From assembly GCA_023700885.1 (NCBI GenBank), contig JAMPYA010000033.1:1-16244 (forward strand): a DNA stretch of 16,244 bases, read 5' to 3'. Positions 7,323-15,381 of this stretch are shown piece after piece. The translations under genes and the position numbers were made by a program. The first letter of the stretch is position 1; the number at the start of each line of letters is the position of its first letter. This DNA is from Flavobacteriaceae bacterium. GTDB lineage: Bacteria > Bacteroidota > Bacteroidia > Flavobacteriales > Flavobacteriaceae. The notes under the pieces were generated by a model, which was not told the DNA's origin, did not search any database, and worked only from the letters and a program-made list of their open reading frames with translations.

Positions 7323-7353
7323 CAAAAATAAACTAAATATTATGAGTATACAA
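7323..7353 (-). promoter_or_regulatory. Promoter of the transketolase subunit gene
   Basis: On the minus strand TTG (7351-7353) is followed after 20 nt by TATTTTTG (7323-7330), matching the Bacteroidota consensus (-33 TTG, -7 TAnnTTTG) in both sequence and spacing. The -7 box ends 16 nt before the ATG, giving a leader of about 10 nt with no Shine-Dalgarno but an A-rich run before the start. It is the best promoter in the window. Confidence 0.7.
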
Positions 7354-7364
7354 CCGCATATAAA

Positions 7365-8882
7365 TTAGAATGGCACATTATCATCTATACCTTCAAAAGC
7401 TTCTCCAAGATTTGCAGTTCTGTGTGATGAAACATTATCAGATTCTGAATTCATTTTAGAATGGAATACGGTCACAAAACCTTCATCTAAGTCAGAGAAA
7501 TGAGCAAGTTTATCAATAAATTTTAGTCGGATATTTTCAATTCCACCATTTCTATGTTTTGCTACTATAAATTCAGCTTGACCTTGACAAGGTGTTTGCT
7601 CTTCATCATCCCAAGTGTCAAACTTATAGTATTCAGGTCTGTACAAAAATGAAACAATGTCTGCATCTTGTTCAATAGCACCAGATTCACGCAAATCAGA
7701 AAGCATCGGTCTTTTATGTCCTGCTCTTGCTTCAACTTGACGCGATAATTGAGATAGGGCAATAATTGGAATATTCAATTCTTTAGCCAAGGCTTTTAAG
7801 TTTCTTGAAATAGTTGAAATTTCTTGTTCTCGATTACCAACACTTTTTGATGAACCTGTTGTCATTAATTGAAGATAATCAATAATAATAAGCTGAATTT
7901 TATGTTGTGCCACTAAACGACGTGCTTTTGCTCGTAAATCAAAAACTGATAAAGCGGGCTGATCATCTATAAAAATAGGTGCTTTTGATAAGTTTTCTAC
8001 TTTAACCTGAAGTAATTCCCATTCAAATTTTTCTAAATTTCCTTTTCTTAATTTACTCGATTCTAAATTTGTTTCACTTGATATCATACGGGTAATTAAC
8101 TGGACTGAAGACATCTCTAACGAAAAAACGGCAACAGGAATATTTTTTGTAATGGCAATATTTTTAGCCATCGATATAACAAAAGCTGTTTTTCCCATTG
8201 CAGGACGAGCAGCTATAATTATTAAATCTTGTGGTTGCCAACCAGCAGTTAATTTATCAATTTGGGTAAATCCAGACGGAACCCCACTAAGTCCTTCAGT
8301 ATTTGAAATATCCTGTATTTTTTTTAAGGCCTGATTTACCAAAGATTCAGCCGTTTCTGCTGTTTTTTTAAAATTACCTTGGGTTACTTCAAATAATTTA
8401 CTTTCAGCATCGTCTAACAAATCAAAAACATCAATAGTTTCATCATAAGCATCTTCAATTAAATCACTAGAAATTGAAATTAATTTACGCTGAATAAATT
8501 TTTGAAGTATAATTCTTGAATGATATTCTATATGGGCCGATGAGGAAACTTTTTGAGTTAATGAAACCAAAAAATAATCACCACCTACTTTATCTAGCTT
8601 ACCATCATTTCTTAATTGATTAGATACTGTTAGTAAATCTGTTGGCTTAGAGTTATGAAACAAAGTGATAATTGCAGAAAAAATATCTTGATGTGCCTCT
8701 TTATAAAATGCTTCTGGATGTAATAAATCTATTACTTCTACAACCCCTTTTTTGTCAATCATCATGGCACCTAAAACAGCTTCTTCAAGATCTACTGCTT
8801 GTGGCGGAATTTTTCCTTTTTCCAGATTAATTATTTTACTGGTCTTTAAGCTCTTAGCGGGTTGTGATTTTATATTTTCCAT
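7365..8882 (-). CDS. dnaB: Replicative DNA helicase DnaB
   Basis: Hexameric 5'-3' helicase of the replication fork; DnaG primase normally binds its N-terminal domain. The 505-residue protein shows the N-terminal helical domain with PPQAVDLEEAVLGAMMID (26-43), then a linker and the RecA-like domain: Walker A ARPAMGKT (225-232), FSLEMS (253-258), Walker B LIIIDYLQLM (331-340), SQLSRQVEAR (377-386) and DLRESGAIEQDAD (396-408). It matches bacterial chromosomal DnaB in length and has no intein insertion, which is worth noting because DnaB is a frequent intein host. Phage or plasmid origin is unlikely given the housekeeping neighbours. It is divergent from the DUF3810 gene across 138 nt, in which I could not find a convincing -33/-7 pair for either gene. 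The ATG at 8882 gives a slightly extended, Lys-rich N-terminus (MENIKSQPAK), as is common in this phylum. Confidence 0.97.
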   Translation of the reverse strand: MENIKSQPAKSLKTSKIINLEKGKIPPQAVDLEEAVLGAMMIDKKGVVEVIDLLHPEAFYKEAHQDIFSAIITLFHNSKPTDLLTVSNQLRNDGKLDKVGGDYFLVSLTQKVSSSAHIEYHSRIILQKFIQRKLISISSDLIEDAYDETIDVFDLLDDAESKLFEVTQGNFKKTAETAESLVNQALKKIQDISNTEGLSGVPSGFTQIDKLTAGWQPQDLIIIAARPAMGKTAFVISMAKNIAITKNIPVAVFSLEMSSVQLITRMISSETNLESSKLRKGNLEKFEWELLQVKVENLSKAPIFIDDQPALSVFDLRAKARRLVAQHKIQLIIIDYLQLMTTGSSKSVGNREQEISTISRNLKALAKELNIPIIALSQLSRQVEARAGHKRPMLSDLRESGAIEQDADIVSFLYRPEYYKFDTWDDEEQTPCQGQAEFIVAKHRNGGIENIRLKFIDKLAHFSDLDEGFVTVFHSKMNSESDNVSSHRTANLGEAFEGIDDNVPF

Positions 8883-9020
8883 AAAACGAAAGTAGAGAAT
8901 TATGAATGAAAAATTACTATATATTGTTTATTTTTTTATAAACACATTGTTAAAAAAAAGTCTGTTTTGTTAATAACTTCTTTAGTTGATTAAAATAAGA
9001 ACTGTAATTTTATAAATATT

Positions 9021-10091
9021 ATGAAAAAACAAAAACGCTATCTATTTTTTGCATTTTTATTGCTTTTGCAAATAATTTTTTTAAAATGGATTTCTAATCA
9101 TGTAGAGTTCGTAGAAAAATATTATGCTACTTTTTTTTATCCTTTTATTTCAAATATTTTTAGATTTACTTTTAACTTTTTTAAATTTTCGATTGGTGAT
9201 ATATTATACACATTACTAGCAATTTATATCATTATAAATATTTATAAAGTTTTTAAGAATAAAAAGTTTTTTAAGCTAGAAACTTATATTAAGTTTTTGG
9301 CTTTTTTATCCATTATATTGTTGTTGTTTAATTTTTTATGGGGATTTAACTATTATCGTAAACCTTTAGCGCAACATTTAGAAATTAATAAAACTTCATT
9401 TACAACTGAAGATTTAGAAATATTTGCTTCAAAGCTGATATCAGAAATCAATGAAATTCATTTAAAGATTACTCAAAATGATTCTTTAAAAGTTGACGTT
9501 CCCTTTGAAAATGATTCCATATATAAGTTAAGTGTTGATGCTTATTTAAAATTAAATTCTAAATACCCTTTTTTAAAAACTCCTAATTTAAAAGTAAAAA
9601 ATTCACTTTATAGTACTCCGTTAAGTTATATGGGTTTTGCAGGTTATTTAAATCCGTTTACTAATGAATCACAAGTTAATAGCAATATTCCTTTAGTTTC
9701 ACTCATTGCTACAAGTTGTCATGAATTGGGTCATCAGGTTGGATTTGGAGCTGAATATGAAGCTAATATGTTATCTTATTTAGTAGCCATAAATCACGAT
9801 AATTTATATTTTCAATACGCAGGAAAATATATGGCGCTTAGATATATATTAAATGAATTATATATTGCTGATGAAAATCTTTATTACAAATATTTATTAA
9901 CTATAAACCACGGAATTATTCTGAATATGGAAGAATCTCAAGTATTTTGGGAAAAATATCAAAATGCAATGGAACCATTTTTTAAAATATTTTACGACCT
10001 ATTTTTAAAATCTAATGCACAAAAAGAAGGTATTAAAAGTTATAAAAGAGTCGTTGGTTTGATGATTAATTATCAAAAAAAATCTAAATAA
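9021..10091 (+). CDS. DUF3810 membrane protein with HExxH motif, putative metalloprotease
   Basis: A 356-residue protein matching, by features, the DUF3810 family that is common in Bacteroidota and has no established role. Three likely membrane segments lie at about 6-24, 55-78 and 92-110, followed by the sequence NYYRKPL (110-116). A soluble domain then holds SCHELGHQVGFGAEYEANMLS (from 232), in which HELGH (234-238) is a zinc-protease HExxH motif and Glu247 could be the third ligand, as in gluzincin-type peptidases. Whether it is an active peptidase is inference; metal binding is plausible because both His residues and the Glu are intact. The soluble part would most simply lie on the outer face of the membrane after an odd number of segments. 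Codon use is like the neighbours. It heads a plus-strand series with the exported amidohydrolases, 76 nt downstream, but joint transcription is unproven. Confidence 0.8.
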   Translation: MKKQKRYLFFAFLLLLQIIFLKWISNHVEFVEKYYATFFYPFISNIFRFTFNFFKFSIGDILYTLLAIYIIINIYKVFKNKKFFKLETYIKFLAFLSIILLLFNFLWGFNYYRKPLAQHLEINKTSFTTEDLEIFASKLISEINEIHLKITQNDSLKVDVPFENDSIYKLSVDAYLKLNSKYPFLKTPNLKVKNSLYSTPLSYMGFAGYLNPFTNESQVNSNIPLVSLIATSCHELGHQVGFGAEYEANMLSYLVAINHDNLYFQYAGKYMALRYILNELYIADENLYYKYLLTINHGIILNMEESQVFWEKYQNAMEPFFKIFYDLFLKSNAQKEGIKSYKRVVGLMINYQKKSK

Positions 10092-10167
10092 AATGTTAAA
10101 AAAATTACTTTTACCCAATTTATAATCTCCTTATCTTATATTTATTCGCTTTAAATTATAGTTACTT

Positions 10168-13100
10168 ATGAAAAAAATAATGTTATTACTATTGGTATCC
10201 TTTTTTTCTGAGATGATACTTGCCCAAGAGTATTTTCCTAAGAATGATGGTGTACATCAAGTCAATCAAAATTACACAGCATTTATCAATGCAAAAATAT
10301 TTATCACACCTACTGAAATAATAGAGAATGGGACTTTATTAATTCAAAACAAAAAAATAATGGCTGTGGGAAGCCAAGTTAAAATTCCAAACAACACCAA
10401 TATTGTTGATTTAAAAGGAAAATATATTTATCCGTCTTTTATAGATATGTATACCGATTTTGGTATAGAAAAACAAAGAGCACAACGTAATTTCTTTACC
10501 TCTGCGCAGTACGAATCTAAAAAAGAAGGTTACTATTGGAATGAACATGTAAAACCAGAGTTCAATGCTTTTGAAACATTTATATATGATGAAAAGAAAG
10601 CAGAAGAATATTTACAAGCCGGATTTGGGGTGGTTGGTACTCATTTACAAGATGGAGTGGCTCGTGGAACAGGTTTATTGGTTGCTCTTAACAATTTTGA
10701 CAATAACAATACAAGATTTTTATCTTCTAAAATATCACAACATTTCGGATTTACGAGGAGTACAAACTCACAACAATCTTATCCATCTTCATTAATGGGA
10801 ATGATTGCTTTATTAAAACAGTTTTACCATGATGCCAATTGGTATAAAAATGGCAATGCAAGTGTAAAAGATATTGCCTTAGAAGCGCTGTTAGCTAATC
10901 AAAATTTAGTTCAAATATTTGATGCAGGCGATAAATTTAATAGTTTAAGAGCCGATAAAATTGCCAATGAATTTGGATTAAACTATATTTTAAAAGGATC
11001 TGGAAATGAGTTTGAAAGTATTCAAGAGATTAAAAATACAAAAGCTTCATTTATTATTCCAGTTAATTTTTCAGATGCTTATGATGTTGCAGATCCATTT
11101 TTAACAAATCAATTGGAATTAAGCGATTTAAGAAATTGGAGTCAAGAACCATTCAATCTAAAAATTTTATCAGACAATAATATCAATTTTGCTATTACTA
11201 CAGACGGATTAAAATCTTTAAAATCGCTAAAATCTAATTTAATTAAAGCCATAAATCATGGATTTGACAAAACGAAAGCTTTAGAATCTTTAACCACAAT
11301 TCCGGCTAATTTATTAGGAAAACAGCATGAAATAGGATCTTTAAAACAAGGTTATTTGGCTAATTTTATTATTACTTCTGGGGATATTTTTGAAGAAAAA
11401 TCTACTCTTTATGAAAACTGGGTTCAAGGTAAAAAATATGTGGTAAATGATTTTACCGTTAAAGATATTCGCGGCGCTTACCTCCTAACCTTAAATAATG
11501 AAGAATATAAACTTAAAATTGATGGTGAACTTACTAAGTTAAAATCTGATATTACAAAAGATTCTATCAAATTTACTTCTAATTTAAGTTATAAAGATGG
11601 TTGGATTTCAATATTAATAACGAACAAAGAAAAAGACCAAACCACTTTTTCAAGAATTACTGGTTTAGTTTCTGATGTTAGTAATTTAAATGGAGAAGCT
11701 ATTTTGTCAAACGGAAATAAAGTAGCGTGGAGCGCAAACAAAACAGATGATTTTAAAGAAAAATCAGAAAAAAAAGTTGAAATATCTGTACCAAAATTAT
11801 TTCCAATAACTCATCCAAATACCGCTTTCGGATCCATAGAAAAACCAATACAAGAAACTTTGTTAATTAAAAACACTACCCTTTGGACTAATGAAAAAGA
11901 AGGTATTTTAAAAAATGTTGATATTTTACTAAAAAAGGGCAAAATTGCTCAAATTGGAAATAATTTAACTGATGCAACAGCTAAAGTAATTGATGGAACA
12001 GGAAAACACGTAACTCCAGGAATTATTGATGAACACTCGCATATAGGAGCTTCAGGAGGAATTAATGAAGGTGGACATAATGCTAGTTCTGAAGTTTCTT
12101 TACAAGATGTAATTAATTCTGAAGATATTAATATTTATAGAAATTTAGCAGGTGGAGTTACCATTTCACAAATTTTGCATGGTTCTGCAAATCCTATTGG
12201 AGGGCAATCTGCTATTTTGAAATTGAAATGGGGAGTTGCTCCTGATGAGTTATTGTATCCAAATCAACCTAAATTTATCAAATTTGCCTTAGGAGAAAAT
12301 GTAAAGCAATCTAATTTTAGAGCTGCTAACCCAACTCGTTTTCCGCAATCAAGAATGGGAGTTGAGCAGGTTTATAATGATTATTTTCAGCGTGCAAAAG
12401 AATATGATTTAGTTTGGAAAAAATACAATCAATTATCACCAAAAGAAAAAGCAAAAACAAAAGCTCCGCGCTACGATATTGAATTAAATACCATAGCAGA
12501 AATTTTAAATAAAGAGCGATTTATAACTTGCCATTCCTATGTTCAATCTGAAATTTCTATGTTGATGAATTTGACCGAAAAATTCGGATTTAATGTGAGA
12601 ACTTTTACGCATATATTGGAAGGTTATAAAGTGGCTGATATGATGAAATCTCACGGTGTTGGAGGATCAACCTTTTCAGACTGGTGGGCATATAAATATG
12701 AAGTAAAAGATGCAATTCCGTATAATGGTGCAATTATGCATGAACAAGGTGTAATGGTTGCTTTTAATTCTGATGATGCAGAAATGTCTAGAAGGTTAAA
12801 TCAGGAAGCTGCAAAAGCGGTAAAATACGGTGGCGTATCTGAAGAAGATGCCTTAAAATTTGTCACACTTAATCCGGCTATCTTATTAAAAATTGACGAT
12901 AAAGTGGGAAGTTTAAAAGTAGGTAAAGATGCTGATGTTGTTTTGTGGAATGAACATCCTCTTTCTATTTATGCAAAACCATTAAAAACAATTGTCGATG
13001 GAACCCTATATTATGATGTTGAAAAAGATGAAAAACTTCGTCAACAAAATTTTGCTGAGCGTAATGAGTTAATTAATTTAATGTTACAAGAAAAAAATAA

Positions 13101-13194
13101 AGGAAATAATACTCAGATTCCTCAAAGAAAGCAACCAACTCAATATCATTGTGATACTTTAGAAGAATCTATAAATTCAGAACATAATCATTAA
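10168..13194 (+). CDS. Exported two-domain amidohydrolase (degenerate N-half, intact C-half)
   Basis: A 1008-residue protein of the amidohydrolase superfamily, closest in style to imidazolonepropionase-like and peptide-hydrolysing members; substrate unknown. A signal peptide (1-19, cleavage likely before QEYF) points to export. Residues about 36-430 form a first amidohydrolase-like half in which the metal-binding HxH position reads Tyr-Thr-Asp (FIDMYTDFG, 91-99), so it probably lacks metal. Residues about 435-555 are a beta-rich linking region. Residues about 562-955 form a second half with VTPGIIDEHSHIG (615-627; His623 and His625), CHS (His789), THILEG (His815) and NSDDAEM (867-873; metal Asp at 869 or 870), a complete set. 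SLKVGKDADVVLWNEHPL (915-932) is the usual C-terminal beta-domain signature. The next gene starts 5 nt downstream and encodes another family member, so the two probably form an operon and perhaps a complex. No clear promoter is seen in the 76 nt upstream. Confidence 0.88.
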   Translation: MKKIMLLLLVSFFSEMILAQEYFPKNDGVHQVNQNYTAFINAKIFITPTEIIENGTLLIQNKKIMAVGSQVKIPNNTNIVDLKGKYIYPSFIDMYTDFGIEKQRAQRNFFTSAQYESKKEGYYWNEHVKPEFNAFETFIYDEKKAEEYLQAGFGVVGTHLQDGVARGTGLLVALNNFDNNNTRFLSSKISQHFGFTRSTNSQQSYPSSLMGMIALLKQFYHDANWYKNGNASVKDIALEALLANQNLVQIFDAGDKFNSLRADKIANEFGLNYILKGSGNEFESIQEIKNTKASFIIPVNFSDAYDVADPFLTNQLELSDLRNWSQEPFNLKILSDNNINFAITTDGLKSLKSLKSNLIKAINHGFDKTKALESLTTIPANLLGKQHEIGSLKQGYLANFIITSGDIFEEKSTLYENWVQGKKYVVNDFTVKDIRGAYLLTLNNEEYKLKIDGELTKLKSDITKDSIKFTSNLSYKDGWISILITNKEKDQTTFSRITGLVSDVSNLNGEAILSNGNKVAWSANKTDDFKEKSEKKVEISVPKLFPITHPNTAFGSIEKPIQETLLIKNTTLWTNEKEGILKNVDILLKKGKIAQIGNNLTDATAKVIDGTGKHVTPGIIDEHSHIGASGGINEGGHNASSEVSLQDVINSEDINIYRNLAGGVTISQILHGSANPIGGQSAILKLKWGVAPDELLYPNQPKFIKFALGENVKQSNFRAANPTRFPQSRMGVEQVYNDYFQRAKEYDLVWKKYNQLSPKEKAKTKAPRYDIELNTIAEILNKERFITCHSYVQSEISMLMNLTEKFGFNVRTFTHILEGYKVADMMKSHGVGGSTFSDWWAYKYEVKDAIPYNGAIMHEQGVMVAFNSDDAEMSRRLNQEAAKAVKYGGVSEEDALKFVTLNPAILLKIDDKVGSLKVGKDADVVLWNEHPLSIYAKPLKTIVDGTLYYDVEKDEKLRQQNFAERNELINLMLQEKNKGNNTQIPQRKQPTQYHCDTLEESINSEHNH

Positions 13195-13199
13195 TAATT

Positions 13200-14510
13200 A
13201 TGAACACCTATCTAAAAATTAAAATATTAGCAGTCTTAATAATTGTTTCAACATCAGTTATTGCACAGCAAACTCCTGCTTTAAAACAAACAAAGTCAGT
13301 ACTAATTTTGAATGCAGTTGCACATATTGGCAATGGTCAGGTAATTGAAAACAGCGCTATCGGATTTAAAAACGGAAAAATTAATTTAGTTGCTGATGCA
13401 AGAGTAATCAGATTAGCTGCTGATGCCTATGATACCATTATTAAAGCCAGTGGGAAACATGTTTATCCAAGTTTTATATCTCCAAACTCCACTTTAGGTT
13501 TAGTTGAAATTGATGCAGTTAATGCTTCAGATGATATGAATGAAATAGGAGAATATAATCCACATATCAGAAGTCTAATTGCTTATAATGCTGAATCACA
13601 AGTGGTAGAAAGCGTGCGGCCTAATGGCATTTTAATTGCACAAATAACACCTCGTGGCGGGAGAATTTCTGGTACTTCATCAATTGTTCAGTTAGATGCT
13701 TGGAATTGGAAAGATGCTGTTATAAAAGAGGATGATGGTATTCATATTAATTGGCCTTCAACTTTTAGAAGAGCGGGTTTTAGAAGTGAAAACAGAACTT
13801 TAGAACCTAATAAAGATTATAGTAAACAAACAGACGAATTAATTACTTTTTTCAATAATTCTAAAACGTATTTAAAAGGAAAACAGTCAGAAAAAAATGT
13901 AGTTTTTGAAGCAATGAATGGTTTATTTGATGGTAAAAAAATATTGTACATTCACACAAATGAAGAAAAATCTATCATAGATGCCGTTCAATTTGCCAAA
14001 TATCAGGGAGTTTCAAAAATGGTTATAGTTGAAGGTTATGAAGCATATAAAGTAACCGATTTGTTAAGAGAAAATAATATTCCTGTTTTATTGCGAAGAG
14101 TGCATGATTTACCTTTAATGGCAAATGATGATGTTGATTTACCCTATAAATTAGCAAAATTATTAACCGATAAAGGAGTTTTAGTCGGATTAGAAAACAG
14201 TGGTGATATGGAAAGAATGAATACAAGAAATCTTCCCTTTTATGCAGGAACAACTGCTGCGTATGGTTTAAACAAAGAACAAGCGTTAAGTTTAATTACT
14301 TTAAATACAGCAAAAATTTTAGGAATTGACAACATTTGCGGATCTTTAGAAGAAGGAAAAGATGCTACTTTATTTATTTCAGAAGGTGATGCCTTAGATA
14401 TGAGAACAAATAAATTAGTTCATGCTTTTATTCAAGGAAGAAAAATTAGTTTAGAAACGCATCAAACTAAATTATTTAAGCGATATACAGAAAAATATAA
14501 AAATCAATAG
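13200..14510 (+). CDS. Exported amidohydrolase-family protein, metal site largely lost
   Basis: A 436-residue amidohydrolase-family protein with a signal peptide (MNTYLKIKILAVLIIVSTSV, then cleavage likely before QQTP at 23). The beta-sandwich start (SVLILNAVAHIGNGQVIENS, from 33) and end (GSLEEGKDATLFISEGDAL, 381-399) of the fold are clear. In place of the HxH metal motif it reads SFISPNSTLG (91-100), and where the intact neighbour has THILEG this protein has a Val instead of His (about 275). One His (252, in IHTNEE) and the late Asp (336, in NSGDME) remain. It is therefore unlikely to hold the usual metal centre. It resembles the degenerate N-half of the upstream protein more than its active half. 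The 5-nt spacing after that gene and the terminator directly downstream suggest a two-gene unit. A non-catalytic or partner role is an inference; a changed catalytic mechanism is also possible. Confidence 0.82.
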   Translation: MNTYLKIKILAVLIIVSTSVIAQQTPALKQTKSVLILNAVAHIGNGQVIENSAIGFKNGKINLVADARVIRLAADAYDTIIKASGKHVYPSFISPNSTLGLVEIDAVNASDDMNEIGEYNPHIRSLIAYNAESQVVESVRPNGILIAQITPRGGRISGTSSIVQLDAWNWKDAVIKEDDGIHINWPSTFRRAGFRSENRTLEPNKDYSKQTDELITFFNNSKTYLKGKQSEKNVVFEAMNGLFDGKKILYIHTNEEKSIIDAVQFAKYQGVSKMVIVEGYEAYKVTDLLRENNIPVLLRRVHDLPLMANDDVDLPYKLAKLLTDKGVLVGLENSGDMERMNTRNLPFYAGTTAAYGLNKEQALSLITLNTAKILGIDNICGSLEEGKDATLFISEGDALDMRTNKLVHAFIQGRKISLETHQTKLFKRYTEKYKNQ

Positions 14511-14527
14511 ATTAACAAAAATTTAAG

Positions 14528-14551
14528 AGCAGTCATCCGACTGCTTTTTTT
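14528..14551 (+). terminator. Intrinsic terminator after the amidohydrolase pair
   Basis: A perfect 7-bp stem AGCAGTC/GACTGCT (14528-14534 and 14539-14545) with an ATCC loop is followed by an unbroken T-run to 14551. It lies 17 nt after the second amidohydrolase stop and its T-run touches the -7 box of the next gene. Confidence 0.88.
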
Positions 14552-14558
14552 ATTTTTG
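14551..14558 (+). promoter_or_regulatory. Candidate -7 element of the RNA methyltransferase unit
   Basis: TATTTTTG matches TAnnTTTG exactly and ends 16 nt before the ATG at 14575. It is identical to the -7 box of the transketolase gene, including the following CA. Its first T is the last base of the terminator T-run. No TTG is present at the -33 distance, where the terminator hairpin lies. Confidence 0.5.
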
Positions 14559-14574
14559 CATTTTATATTAAAAG

Positions 14575-15378
14575 ATGAAACAAATTACAAGTGTTCAAAA
14601 TCAAATAATAAAAGATCTTCTTAAGCTTCAAGAGAAATCAAGTTTGCGAAAAAAAGAAGGTTTATTTATTATTGAAGGTATTAAAGAAATTCAGTTAGCT
14701 ATTAAAGGCAATTATCAATTAAAATCAATGTTGTATTGCCCACAGATTATTTCTCAAACTGAGTTTGAACAACTTTTTAATATCAATGAAAATAATATAG
14801 ATTTGATAGAAATATCATTAGATGTGTATCAAAAACTTGCGTATAGAAGTACAACAGAAGGCGTTTTGGCTGTTGCTTTTATTAAAAATCATCAGTTAAC
14901 AGATTTGAAATTTAACGCTAAAAATCCGTTGATTTTAATCGCTGAAGCTCCTGAAAAACCTGGAAATATAGGAGCTATTTTAAGAACTGCAGATGCTGCT
15001 AATTTAGATGCAGTCATTATAGCAAATCCAAAAACAGATTTATACAATCCAAATATTATTCGTTCTAGCGTCGGTGGTGTTTTTACCAATCAAATTGCAT
15101 TTGGCACAACAGCTGAAATAATCGAATATTTAAAACAACATGAAATCAATATTTATTGCGCTGAATTAAAAGCAGCCATTCCATATCACACCGTAGATTA
15201 TACAAAATCATGTGCAATTGTTGTTGGAACAGAAGCAACTGGTTTGAGTGATGAGTGGTTAAAAAGTGCTCATCAAAATATAATTATCCCAATGAGTGGA
15301 AAAATTGACTCAATGAATGTGTCAGTTTCAGCAGCAATTCTTATTTTTGAAGCAAAAAGACAACGAAATTTTAAATAA
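14575..15378 (+). CDS. SpoU/TrmH-family RNA 2'-O-methyltransferase
   Basis: A 267-residue SPOUT-class methyltransferase that uses S-adenosylmethionine to methylate a ribose 2'-OH in rRNA or tRNA. Residues 1 to about 100 form the small substrate-binding domain, including KKEGLFIIEGIKEI (26-39). The catalytic knot domain shows motif 1 PEKPGNIGAILRTADA (126-141, with the family Asn131 and Arg137), motif 2 GTEATGLSD (218-226) and motif 3 IPMSGKIDSMNVSVSAAI (238-255, with Asn248). All conserved residues are intact. The two-domain layout is like RlmB, TsnR and the general rRNA methyltransferases, so the exact target is not assigned. It is the first gene of a tight plus-strand unit: the NlpC/P60 gene starts 3 nt after its stop, in the same frame. 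The start ATG follows an AAAAG run, and a -7 box lies 16 nt upstream. Confidence 0.92.
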   Translation: MKQITSVQNQIIKDLLKLQEKSSLRKKEGLFIIEGIKEIQLAIKGNYQLKSMLYCPQIISQTEFEQLFNINENNIDLIEISLDVYQKLAYRSTTEGVLAVAFIKNHQLTDLKFNAKNPLILIAEAPEKPGNIGAILRTADAANLDAVIIANPKTDLYNPNIIRSSVGGVFTNQIAFGTTAEIIEYLKQHEINIYCAELKAAIPYHTVDYTKSCAIVVGTEATGLSDEWLKSAHQNIIIPMSGKIDSMNVSVSAAILIFEAKRQRNFK

Positions 15379-15381
15379 GGT

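Noticed and set aside
8883..9020. Promoters for dnaB and the DUF3810 gene in the divergent gap
   Set aside because: Only one-mismatch -7 boxes were found (for example TACTTTCG at 8887-8894, TAATTTTA at 9005-9012), at the wrong distance from the ATG and with no -33 TTG, in a very AT-rich gap where such matches are expected by chance.
14023..14253. Minus-strand open frame opposite the second amidohydrolase gene
   Set aside because: It is a shadow of a real gene, with no domain or start signal; the same holds for the short frames at 5330-5536, 7565-7762, 8152-8334, 10565-10795 and 14892-15089.
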